Positions 37,117 to 46,378 of a stretch of 64,000 bases of DNA are shown here, piece after piece. Origin of the DNA: Aureococcus anophagefferens. Taxonomy: Eukaryota > Sar > Pelagophyceae > Pelagomonadales > Pelagomonadaceae. Within the stretch, counting starts at the first letter, position 1. Every line of letters starts with the position of its first letter. The notes below the pieces were generated by a model. That model searched no databases. It saw only the letters and a program-made list of their open reading frames with translations, and was not told the DNA's origin. The translations under genes and the position numbers were made by a program. Location: NCBI RefSeq assembly GCF_000186865.1, contig NW_008705570.1, positions 115,355 to 179,354 of the forward strand. Reading direction: 5' to 3'.

Positions 37117-38073
37117 ATGGACCCCGCATTCAAGGACCCGGCGCTCGCCGCCAAGAAGTTAGAATACGAGCAACGGAAAGCCCGGGCGAAGGAAGCACGG
37201 GCCCGTCTCACCTGCACGATCTGCGGCGCCAAGTCAAAGCTCCCGTGCCCCTGTGGAACAACGCAATATTGCTCGGTCGCCTGTCAAAAGGTCGATTGGC
37301 GCGATCGGGGCCACCGGAAGGCGTGCAAGAAGATCCGGGACGAGCGGGCGGCGGAGGAGGCGCGGGCGGAAGCGCCGCCGTCGCCCCCGCAGCAGGTCGT
37401 ATACGGCCCCGCGCCGCGTTCGCACGCCGACGAGGTCCGCGCTCGTATCGCCGCCGAGCACGAGGCCGCCCGCGCGCTTCGCGAGGCGAACCCGAAGCCG
37501 GAGCCGGAGTCGGCGCGGTACGGGTCGCGGTGCCCTTTCTGCCTCGAGGACTGGGACGTGAATGAAAATCTTCATGTTCGTGCTTGTTGCTGCCGGAGGA
37601 TTTGCCTGTCGTGCTTTAAAAAGACCGTCAAACAAGCGTGTCCTCTCTGTCGCGCGCCGTGGGAAGTGGATGAACTGGCGATGATTCGACGAAACGCCGA
37701 GCGGCTCGTTCCCGAAGCAATTACTCATTTGGCGGGCAGTTACCGTAACGGAGACTACGGCCTCGTGAAGTCTGCTAAGAAGGCGGCGAAGATTTACAAG
37801 CGCGCCGTCGAGCTCGGGGACACGGACGCGATGAACAGTCTTGGACTCATGTACATGACCGGAGAGTTCAAGCTGGACAAGAAGAAGGCGGTGCAGCTGT
37901 TTCGGATGGCCGCGGACAGGGGTCAAGCAGTGGCCCAGAAAAATCTTGGACTCGCCTACTGGACTGGAGAAGGTTGCTCTCAGGACCTGGACGAGGCGAG
38001 AAGATGGCTCACGCTCGCAGCCGCACAGGGCCTCAATGAGACCAAGACGATGCTCGCGGACCTCGAAAAGTAA
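37117..38073 (+). CDS. MYND zinc finger, RING-like finger and Sel1 repeats
   Basis: The protein has 318 residues. A MYND finger stands at about 33-70 (CTICGAKSKLPCPCGTTQYCSVACQKVDW then HRKAC). A Glu/Ala linker leads to a RING-like finger at about 138-185 (CPFCLEDWDVNENLHVRACCCRRICLSCF, CPLCRAPW). Three Sel1-type repeats follow at about 205-310 (AVELGDTDAMNSLGLMYMTGE, AADRGQAVAQKNLGLAYWTGEG). This trio is typical of a large paralogous family in pelagophytes; a ubiquitin-ligase or adaptor role is inferred from the RING. The DNA from about 37555 on is poorer in G+C and uses less biased codons than the first half, unlike the neighbouring genes. Confidence 0.85.
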   Translation: MDPAFKDPALAAKKLEYEQRKARAKEARARLTCTICGAKSKLPCPCGTTQYCSVACQKVDWRDRGHRKACKKIRDERAAEEARAEAPPSPPQQVVYGPAPRSHADEVRARIAAEHEAARALREANPKPEPESARYGSRCPFCLEDWDVNENLHVRACCCRRICLSCFKKTVKQACPLCRAPWEVDELAMIRRNAERLVPEAITHLAGSYRNGDYGLVKSAKKAAKIYKRAVELGDTDAMNSLGLMYMTGEFKLDKKKAVQLFRMAADRGQAVAQKNLGLAYWTGEGCSQDLDEARRWLTLAAAQGLNETKTMLADLEK

Positions 38074-38486
38074 TCTGGCGCGAACGCGGCGTCCGACGGC
38101 GCTTTCGTTACTTCCGATGACGAAACACATGTTCTTTGCCCTGAATCGAATGAAGACAAAAACTCGTCTACAAATCCAAGGAGACTACCGTAGCCTCGTT
38201 CGCCCGCTCGCTTGACGTGGCGCACGCCCGACTCTTTACGATCGTAGGCACCGGCGCGCTGTTGTGACGATGATCGCGCCCCCCCGTGTCCAATATCTCC
38301 TCGCAGCAACTCCAAGGACGAGACCAAAATATGGTTAAGATCTGAGAGACCATGACGACCGAAACTGTTGAAATAGGACTCCGAGGAGAGAGACACCGAA
38401 CCGCGCTCGCCTCGCTTTATCGACGCGCGTTCGACCTTGGACAACCATAGGCACGCACCACCGCTAGGTAGCTCGCGACGTAAAAC
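38074..38486. other. 413-bp spacer, no gene seen
   Basis: This is the 3' spacer between the convergent MYND/RING (ends 38073) and IQ-HEAT-PH (ends 38487) genes. It has a lower G+C than elsewhere and carries only short open frames without codon bias. No RNA gene or repeat was recognised. Confidence 0.6.
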
Positions 38487-41400
38487 TTAGTTCCATCCTC
38501 GTCTCATGGGCACGACGTCCCGGATGGGCGGCGCGCCCTCGTCGACGATGGCCTGGCTCCGGGCGACGACGACGGAGTGCCGGTCGTGGGACGCGCGGAC
38601 GACGTCGTCCGGCGGCGGGCCCGGCGGCGGCGGCGGCGGCCGCGCGCGCGGCGACGAGTGGCGCCGCGCGGCGTCGTCGCCGTCGCCGTCGTCGTCCGGC
38701 GCGTCGAGGCGCCGCGACGGCGCGCGGTACGACGCGGGCGGCGGCGTGACGACGACGTGGGGCGACGGCGGCGTCGCGAGGGCCGCGAGCGCGTCGCCCG
38801 CGGCCCTCGTCCAGTCCCGCGCGAGCCCGAAGAGCAGCGACACGCGCACGCGGCCCTGGCCCGGCACGACGATGGCCAGGTCCTTGGTCGCCGCGCGCTT
38901 CGACTCCGGCGCGTCGACCTCGAGCGTCCGCAGGTCGCAGTCCTTGCACTTCAAAGAGTCCGCGTCCACGTAAAAGAGCCGCGGCGCGTCCGTGAGCACC
39001 AGCGCCTTGAGCTGGGTCCAGAGCTTCTGCTTGCGCTTGAAGATGGGCCCGTGGAGGAGCACGCGCTCGTCGCGCTTGATCGCCGGCAGCTTCGCGTAGT
39101 CCAACCCTTCCAGCGCCGCCCGCGCGGCCTCGGCCAGCGTCGCGTCCTTCTTGTCGCGCAGGGGGGCGAGGAGGGGCTTGAGGGACCGCGGGTGCCGCAG
39201 ACACCCGAGCGCTGCGCACGCCGCCCTTTTCACCAAAGGCTCGCGGTCGAGGCGCAAAGCGTCGTGGAGCGCGTCCACGGCCAGGTCGTCCTCCTGGAGC
39301 GCGCCGAGCGCGCGCGCCGCCGCGGCGCGCACGACGCGCTCGTACGCGCGGCAGTCCGCGGCGTCCGCGGGCCCTCCCGCGAGCGTGCCCGGCTTCGCGC
39401 GCAACCGCGCGGCGACGGACCGGGCCAGGTCGCGCTTGAAGGGCGCGTCGACGAACCCACCGAAGCTCTGCGCCGCGGCGTCGCGCGTCGACACGTCCTT
39501 GTCGCCCAGCGCGCCCAGGAGCGCGCGGCCCGCGGCCTCGTCGGTGCCGAAGGGCCTCAAATTGAACGCGCACGCGGCGCGGACGTCCGGCGACGGGTCG
39601 CGCGCCACGAGGCGCAGCAGCCCCCGCTTCAGGCACGCCCCGCCGCAGGCCGTCGCGCCGACGACGTCCGCCGCCGCGACGCGCGCGTCCGCGTGGTCCG
39701 CGTCGTCGAGCGCCGCCGTGAGCGCGGCGTCGAGCTCCCGCGCGGACCCGTCGTACTTGCCCGCCTGCTTGCGCAGCGCCCGCAGCGCCGCCAGGCGCAG
39801 GGCCGCCGGCAGCGCGGCGACGGCGCCCGCGGACGCGCAGAGCGCGTCGACGACCAATTTCGGGCAGTCGTCGCGGTCGCCGAGCGCGTCCGCGGCTCGC
39901 CCCCGGTCCTCCAGGTCGCGCGCGTCGCAGAGCACGGACACCAACACGGCCGTCGCCTTGGGCCCGGGCACCAGCAGCAAGCGCCCGCAGTCGCCCGCGT
40001 CGCCCTGGACGACGTCGCGCCAGCGCCGCTCGCGGCTCACGGAGTCCAAAGCCGCCGCCGCCGCTTTCCGCACGGCGCGCTCCGCGTCGCCGAGGCGCAC
40101 CGCGAGCGCCGCCTTGAGCGCCGCGACCTCCGGGCCCGCGAAGTTCTGCCGCCGGAAGACCTCGCCGAGCGTCGCCGCGGCCAGCGACCGCACGGCGGGC
40201 CCGCCGTCGACCAAACAAACGCACCGCAGCGTCTTCGCGCGCCCCAAAGTGCCCAGCCACGCGACGGCCCGGAGGCGGTTGTCGACGTCGCCGTCGCGCG
40301 TCGCGACGCGGTCCAGCGCCTCCGCCGGGTCGCCGAGCTCCCCCAGGCACTCGAGCGCCGCGCCCCGATTTTTCGCGTCGCCGTCGGACGCCAGGGCCCG
40401 CTCGAGCGGACCGACGCAGCGGTGCTCCTCCGCGTGGGCCCCGAGGCTCCCCAGCGCGGCGATGACGCGCAGCCGCGTCGGCGCGTGGGCGTCGCTCAGG
40501 CCGACGGCGAGCTCGGGCACGGCCCGCAGCCGCGCGAGCTGGGCCAAAGCCGCCGCGCGGACGCCGACGTTGCCGTCGCGCCGCGCCGCGGTCCGCAGCG
40601 CGTCGACGGCCGCACCGTACCAGGGCCCGCAGCGCGGCACGGCGTCGAAGGGGAGATACTGGACGTCATCGACGCGCTCGGGCATGGCCGGCGCGCCGCA
40701 GGGGAGCTCCGTCGCCGCCGCGAGCGCGTCCGCGGTTTGTGCTGTGCTGCCTTGCGACCTCCTCACCGCCACATCCCCCAGCAGCCGCGCGGCCGACGCC
40801 CGCAGCTCCGCGTTGCGGTCGTTGAAGCCCCGGCGGCAGATGCCGTCTAAATCGTCCAGCCGCGCCATCCAGTGGAGCGCCTCGCCGCGGATGCCCGCGT
40901 CGTCGTCGCCCGAAAAGACCAGCTCCCGCAATTCCGAGAGCGCGCCGTTCGCGCCGAGCGCGTCGACGGCCCGGCGCCGCACGGCCGTCGAGCTGTCGAA
41001 AATAGCGATGCGCCGCAGGCTGTCGACGGCGCGGAGCTCGCCCGCGACGGCCACGAGCGCCTCGCGGACGCTCTCGGACCGCTGCGCCTGCATGCCCTTC
41101 TCGAGCGGCGCGGCCAACAGCGCGGGCCGGCGCGCCGGCAGCGCGAGGAGCGTGCCGCGCAGCTTCGCCGCGACGCCCAACAGCACGCCCTCCTCCAGGC
41201 TCACGTCCTCGAGCGCCTTCATGAGCGACACCGCGAGCGAAAACCGGCGCCGGAGCGCCGTCGCGGCGTCGCGGAGCACGCCGGCCTCGAAGGCGCCGTC
41301 CTCGGCGAGCGCGGCGAGGACGCGCCGCCGCACGGGCGGCGCCTCGTCGTCCATGGCGAAGTGGGCCAGGTCCAGGGACCCCAACAGCGCCGCGCAGCGC

Positions 41401-42529
41401 ACCGCTTCCACGCGGACGGACACGTCCTCGTCGTAGAGCGGCCGCACGAGCGCGAGCAGGGCCCCGACGCCCGCGGCGTCGTCCGCGACGCCCGCGGCGG
41501 CGACGCTGTCGCCCAGGAGCGCGACGGCGCCGCGCCGCGCGGCGACGGCGCCCGAGTTCGACGCCAGTAGCGCGAGCGTCGCCGCGCGGCCCTCGTCGAG
41601 GGGCCGGCCCGGCGCGGGCGGCGGCGGCGCGGGCGGCGGCGCGCGCTGCCTCGGCGGCGTCGCCTGGGGCGGCGGCGGCGGCGAACTTTCGAGCGCGGAC
41701 AGCACGCGGCCGACCTCCTCGTCGCGATCCGCGGGCGTCAGCGGCGGCGGCGGCGGCGCGGACGGCACGGGCGGCGCCGACGGCCGCGGCGCGGATGGCC
41801 GCGGCGCGGGCGCGGGGCCGCCGGCGACGGGCACGGCCAGAGCGATGGGGAAGGCCGAGATGGAGCCGTCGCGGTCGAAGCGGAACGACTCGACGCGCGC
41901 GACGTCCGCGAAGAGCGGCGCCTCCGGGATCGCGACCTCGGCCGTCGGGATCGCCGGCTCCGGCGCCGGCCGCCCGCCGGGCACGACGCGCCGCAGCAGC
42001 GCGCTCAGCCGCCCGCGGCGCCGCTGCTGCTGCGCCGAGTTGCCGCCGCGCGCGACGCGGCGCACGGTGACGACCTCGGCCTCGAGGTGCGCCTCGTTGA
42101 CGGCGACGGACGCGCGCGCGGCGACGTCGTCGCGGTCCGCGGCCGCCGCCACCGCGCGGCGCCGGGCCAGCGCGCCCCGGAAGGCGCTCTGGGCGACGAC
42201 CGTGGCTTGCGCGCGCCGGTGCTCCTCGAGGCGCCGCCGCCGCTGGAGGCTCGTCACGCGCCGCGACGCGCACTGCACGCGCAGCGTCGCCGCGAGCACC
42301 TCCGTCGCGCGCGCGCGCACGTCGCGGCGGCGCGCGCGCGCGTCGAGCGCCGCGAGCCGCCGCCGGCCCTCGCTCTGGATGAGGATCGCCGCCGTCGTCC
42401 GCTCGCGCTCCTCGCCGAAGGGCGCGACGGCCTCGCCCTCGTCCATGGACCGCGAGCTCTCGAGGAACGCGGGGCAGCTGCCGCGGCGGAGCTTCGCGCG
42501 CCTCTGAGTCGGGGGGGTCGAGGTCTGGA

Positions 42530-42561
<32 letters not shown>

Positions 42562-43301
42562 TCCTCCGACACCCGCGCGTCTTCCAAAATCGCCGGCGGA
42601 GCGGCGACGACGACGGGCTCCGGCGGCGGCGCGATGACGACGGGCGACTCTTCCACGACGGGCTCCGGTGCTTCTGTCGCGACGGGCTCCGATGCGGCGA
42701 CGACGGGCTCTGAAGTTACAGTCGTCGTCGCTTCTTCGGCCGCGGGCTCCGCCGCGGCTTCCGCTGCGAAAACCGGCTCCGCCGCGGCTTCTTCCAAAAT
42801 CGGCTCCAGCGCGTCCGCCACCGCCTCCGCCACCACGGGCGCCGCTTCGAAAATCGGCGCTCCCGCCGCGGGCGTCGCCGCCGCTTCCGTCGCTTCTGCG
42901 GCCGGCGCCGGCTCGTCCGCGTCGTCCGAGGGCTCGTCCGCGGGCTCCGGCGGCGCCTCCGTCGCGGCCGCGCAGGCGGACGGCTCCGCGGCGGGCTCCT
43001 CCGCCGCGCTGCTGCGCGCCGACAGGTCCGCGTCGCGCGGCACGGCCGCGGTGTCGGCCGTCGACGCCGACCCCGCCGCGGAGCCGCCGCTCTCGCGCGT
43101 CTCCGCGTCGCCCAGCAGCGCGGCTCGGGCCTCGTCCGTGTCCGGCGCGTCGACGGGCGGCGGCTCCACGGTCTCCACGGCGGCGCTCGCCTCGGCCCAG
43201 GTCTCCGTGACGATGTTTTGCTTGCTCCGCGATTTTTGCGTCTTTGGCCGCTGGCGCGGCGGCGGCGGCGGCGGACGCCAATTGGGCGGCCGCACGGACA
43301 T
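38487..43301 (-). CDS. Large IQ-motif, HEAT-repeat and PH-domain scaffold protein
   Basis: The protein has 1604 residues in one open frame, starting MSVRPPNWRPPPPPP. Residues about 40-290 are an acidic Ala/Glu/Pro-rich disordered region. About 295-400 holds several IQ-like calmodulin-binding motifs (AILIQSEGRRRLAAL, LRVQCASRRVTSLQRRRR, VVAQSAFRGALARRR). A proline-rich module (about 504-554) contains VLSALESSPPPPPQATP, also found in the kinase-OTU gene. About 570-1380 is a long HEAT/armadillo solenoid with many LG-D and RxxA repeats (VRAAALAQLARLRAVPEL, VRSLAAATLGEVF). The C-terminal PH domain (about 1412-1530) resembles that of PDK1 (LLHGPIFKRKQKLWTQLKALVLTDAPRL). A membrane-linked scaffold is likely; its partners are unknown. 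Confidence 0.8.
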
Positions 43302-43441
43302 GCTCCCGAGGTGTCGACGCTCCCAATCGACGCTCCCAAGGAGGCAAGCCGACTGTTGCCGACGAGCTGCGCCGCGGCGTCCGGAGCCGACGAGTGAGAC
43401 AACTTTTGGGCAAGCTCTGCGAATCGAATTGTTGCCGTCGC

Positions 43442-43790
43442 CTAATTCTTCACGTCGGAACGCTCCGCGCGCGCGTCGGGACGCGGGCTGCGCGCCAGGT
43501 GCGCCCAACTCGGGGCGGGCTCCTGATCGGGGTCGAGGACCCACACGCCCTGGACCGCGCACGTCTGGCCGCCCAGGAGGTTGGCCCACGACGGGGAGCT
43601 GTCCGTGCAGCAGTAGAGCGACCCGAAGAGGTACGCCACGCCGTTGCCCGCGGCGAGCTTGCGGAAGGCGCCCAGCGTCTGGGAGCAGTGGTGGCCCACC
43701 TCCTCGGCGGTGCCGACCGGGATCGTCCCCGTGACGTTGATGCCGATGCACGGCTCCGGCCATCCAGCCGAGCGTGCCAGCGCGTCGGCG
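43442..43790 (-). CDS. 3' exon of an unrecognised gene (5' end unresolved)
   Basis: An open stretch with strong C/G third-position bias reads from about 43790 down to a TAG at 43442: [20 protein letters not shown], then [20 protein letters not shown] and [14 protein letters not shown]. There is no ATG in this frame and a stop lies a little upstream, so the start must be in another exon, which was not found. Cys-rich, with a possible N-glycosylation site (NVT); it could be secreted. It lies between the IQ-HEAT-PH start and RPSA, and its missing 5' part would have to overlap or lie beyond the candidate on the other strand. Confidence 0.4.
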
Positions 43791-43854
43791 ACGCGACGGG
43801 CCGACGGCCGTGCCGTCGCAGAAGACGCTCAAGTTCAACAAGAAGCCGGCCACG

Positions 43855-44128
43855 ATGCAGAAGAAGCTGCCGAACTGGAAGCTCGACAAGCCGGACAAGC
43901 CCCCGCCGCCGCCCGTCCGGACGTCGGCCGTCGTCGGCGGCCCGCGCGCGGGCGCGGACCGCGCGGACGCCGGCCAAGCGCGCGCCGGACGTCGACGACG
44001 CCCTCCGCGCCGCCGAGGCGAAGCGCAAGAAGCCGGACATGGGCCTGGGACCCGCCAGACATCTCCGGCGCCGCGCGACGACGGCGACGCGCGCTCGCAG
44101 CGCGTTCTCGGACCCCCGGCGAGGCTAG
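43855..44128 (+). CDS. Short Lys-rich coding segment(s), structure uncertain
   Basis: Two stretches have clear plus-strand codon bias: [20 protein letters not shown] with VRTSAVVGG (43855 to about 43947) and [25 protein letters not shown] (from about 43979). They are in different frames. A very short GC-AG intron (about 31 nt) or a frame break could join them. The frame also stays open upstream of the ATG ([11 protein letters not shown]), so the start is uncertain. It may be a small nuclear protein, but no family is recognised. Confidence 0.3.
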
Positions 44129-44135
44129 GGTTAGG
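44126..44135 (+). promoter_or_regulatory. Telomere-like box (TAGGGTTAGG) upstream of RPSA
   Basis: The word TAGGGTTAGG (complement CCTAACCCTA) lies 80 bp upstream of the RPSA start. In plants a telo-box (AAACCCTAA) is a known promoter element of ribosomal-protein genes. Whether algae of this group use it is not established here. Confidence 0.35.
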
Positions 44136-44214
44136 TTGGGAGGAGCTCGAGGCAGAGCGACGCCCTCCGCCAAATCGCCGAGTCCCCGCACTTTGCACGA
44201 CAGCCCTCGCCACC

Positions 44215-45102
44215 ATGTCGATCCTCGCGCCCAAGGAGGAGGACATCCAGAAGATGCTGAGCGCCCAGTGCCACATCGGCACGCGCAACAGCGACCACAT
44301 GATGGAGGAGTACATCTGGCGCCGCCGCCAGGACGGCATCCACATCATCAACGTGGGCAAGACGTGGGAGAAGCTCATGCTCGCGGCCCGCGTGCTCACG
44401 GCCATCGAGAACCCCCAGGACATCATCGCCATCTCGGCGCGCCCCTACGGCCAGCGCGCGGTCCTCAAATTCGCGCAGTACACGGGCGCGGCGTCGATCG
44501 CGGGCCGGTTCACGCCGGGCACGTTCACGAACCAGATCACGAAGCAGTTCAAGGAGCCGCGCATCCTCGTCATCACGGACCCGCGCACGGACTCCCAGGC
44601 CGTCAAGGAGGCCTCCTACGTGAACCTGCCCGTCATCGCGTTCTGCGACTCGGACTCGCCGTGCCAGCACGTCGACGTCGCGATCCCGTCGAACAACAAG
44701 GGCAAGCTCTCCATCGGCCTCCTCTACTGGCTCCTCGCCCGCGAGATGCTCCGCATGCGCGGCACGGTGGCCCGCCACGCGCCCTGGGACGTGCCCGTCG
44801 ACCTCTTCTTCTACCGCGACCCCGAGGAGCTCGAGAAGGCCGACGAGGCCCAGGCCTTCGCGGCCGAGCAGGAGGGCGGCGCCCAGCAGTGGGCCGGCGC
44901 CGAGGCGCCCCCGAAGGAGCAGCCCTACTCCGAGCCCGGCGCCATGGAGGGCTTCGCCGCGCCCGCCGCGCCCGAGGCGGGCTTCGGCGCGCCGCCGATG
45001 CCCCCCGCCGCGCCCGACGCCGCGCCGGCCCAGAACTGGGACGGCAACGCGCCCAACGCGGGCTGGGACCCGGCCGCCAACAACCAGACCTGGGGCGCCT
45101 AG
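44215..45102 (+). CDS. RPSA: 40S ribosomal protein SA (uS2)
   Basis: The protein has 295 residues. Start in Kozak context CGCCACCATG. The uS2 core (about 1-205) is unmistakable: [75 protein letters not shown] and [14 protein letters not shown], as in eukaryotic RPSA/laminin-receptor precursor proteins. It is a structural protein of the small ribosomal subunit. The C-terminal tail is rich in Ala, Pro and Glu and ends with [17 protein letters not shown] repeats ending in W, the equivalent of the W-rich tail of other RPSAs. No introns. Convergent with the epimerase gene. Confidence 0.96.
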   Translation: MSILAPKEEDIQKMLSAQCHIGTRNSDHMMEEYIWRRRQDGIHIINVGKTWEKLMLAARVLTAIENPQDIIAISARPYGQRAVLKFAQYTGAASIAGRFTPGTFTNQITKQFKEPRILVITDPRTDSQAVKEASYVNLPVIAFCDSDSPCQHVDVAIPSNNKGKLSIGLLYWLLAREMLRMRGTVARHAPWDVPVDLFFYRDPEELEKADEAQAFAAEQEGGAQQWAGAEAPPKEQPYSEPGAMEGFAAPAAPEAGFGAPPMPPAAPDAAPAQNWDGNAPNAGWDPAANNQTWGA

Positions 45103-45241
45103 ACCCCCGGCACCGCGCACTCCAAAAACATCGTCGAGTCCCTACTTTCGACCCCACCCCCGCCGCGCGGCGCTCCCCCTCCTCCTAGTCTGTAAGCTCA
45201 CGGACCTCCCGGCGCGAGCCGCGGACGGTCCATCACCACGA

Positions 45242-46171
45242 TTACCCGACGACCCCGAGCAGCTCCCGCTCGACGTGGCTCGCGACGGCCGCGTCGATGT
45301 CGTCGGCCGCGGGGAAGCCCATCGCCGTCGCCTTGGACACGTCGAAGTGCGACGGCCAGGACCCGACGATGGCCGCGACGTGCGGGTCCGGCACGAAGTC
45401 CACGAGGGACCGGTCGCCGCCGTGCCGCTCCAAACTCGCGAGCATATCGTCGATCGACACGGAGATGCCCGGCGCGTTCACGCAGCGGTAGTCCCCAAAG
45501 GCGTCGCCGTCGACATAGAGCCCGTGCACCAGGGCGCGGACGGCACTGTCCGGGCTCGCGAGCCAGAGCACGGACGAGGGATCCAGCGGGCACATCGCGC
45601 GGACGCCGCTCAGCGGCTCCCGGAGAATCCCGCTCGCGAACCCCGACGCGGCCTTGTTCGGCGCGCCCGGCCGCACGCTAATGGTCGGCAGGCGCAGCGT
45701 GCGGCCGTCGATGAAGCCCTTTCTTGAATAATCGTTGACGAGCAGCTCGCCGATGGCCTTTTGCGTGCCGTAGCTCGACGCCGGCGTCGTCGGCGACTCG
45801 TCCGTCGCGAAGGGCGTCGCGCCGAAGACGGCGAGCGACGACGTGAAGAGCACCGTCGGCGGCCGCGCCGGCGCGGACCGGCAGCGCTCCAGCAGCTTCG
45901 TCAGCCCGGCGACGTTGACGCCGTAGCCCAGGTCGAAGTCGAGCTCCGCGCCGGAGCTCACGACGGCCGCGAGGTGCACGACGGCCTTTGTGTCCGCCGT
46001 GATGGCCGCGTCGAGCGTGGCCTCGAGGTCGCCCTGGATGAAGGTGCCGTTCGCCGGCACCGCGGCGGGCTCCACGAGGTCGCACATGACGACGCGCTCG
46101 CCGCGCCGCGCGAGCACGTTGGCTAGCCGCTGGCCCAGGAAGCCGGCGGCGCCGGTGATGGTGATGGACAT
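45242..46171 (-). CDS. NAD-dependent epimerase/dehydratase, D-erythronate-dehydrogenase-like
   Basis: The protein has 309 residues, start MSITITGAAGFLGQRLA, carrying the extended-SDR nucleotide motif G-x-x-G-F-L-G. The active-site triad is seen as SSLAVFG and YGTQKAIGE (Y-x-x-x-K), followed by NDYSRKGFIDGRTLRLPTI and VRPGAPNKAASGFASGI. The segment ISVRPGAPNKAASGF with REPL is close to bacterial DenD (D-erythronate dehydrogenase) and related sugar-acid enzymes. It should oxidise a hydroxy-acid or sugar nucleotide with NAD; the substrate is uncertain. No leader, so cytosolic. The upstream spacer carries two copies of a TTCAAGTC-containing repeat. Confidence 0.85.
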   Translation of the reverse strand: MSITITGAAGFLGQRLANVLARRGERVVMCDLVEPAAVPANGTFIQGDLEATLDAAITADTKAVVHLAAVVSSGAELDFDLGYGVNVAGLTKLLERCRSAPARPPTVLFTSSLAVFGATPFATDESPTTPASSYGTQKAIGELLVNDYSRKGFIDGRTLRLPTISVRPGAPNKAASGFASGILREPLSGVRAMCPLDPSSVLWLASPDSAVRALVHGLYVDGDAFGDYRCVNAPGISVSIDDMLASLERHGGDRSLVDFVPDPHVAAIVGSWPSHFDVSKATAMGFPAADDIDAAVASHVERELLGVVG

Positions 46172-46293
46172 GCTTATTTACGCGTGGCTCGTGCAACGAT
46201 GGCTGGCGCCGGCGCGCGCACGCGACGACGGCGGTGGTGATTAGTCGAGCGCCAGTGGCAGTGAGAGCGCCGATCGTGCACTTCAACCTGAGG

Positions 46294-46378
46294 TTCAAGT
46301 CGTCCCTCGCAGCTAGGCCTCACTAATAAAATCTCTGTTCGTACTTCAAGTCGACTCCCTCGCAGCTAGGCCTTACTA
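46294..46378. repeat. Direct repeat of about 30 bp spanning the end of the MYND gene
   Basis: Copies TTCAAGTCGTCCCTCGCAGC... (46294-46325) and TTCAAGTCGACTCCCTCGCA... (46345-46378) share CCCTCGCAGCTAGGCCT and end in CACTA or TACTA. The second copy includes the stop codon of the MYND gene (46376). The spacer is also the promoter side of the epimerase gene. Confidence 0.65.
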
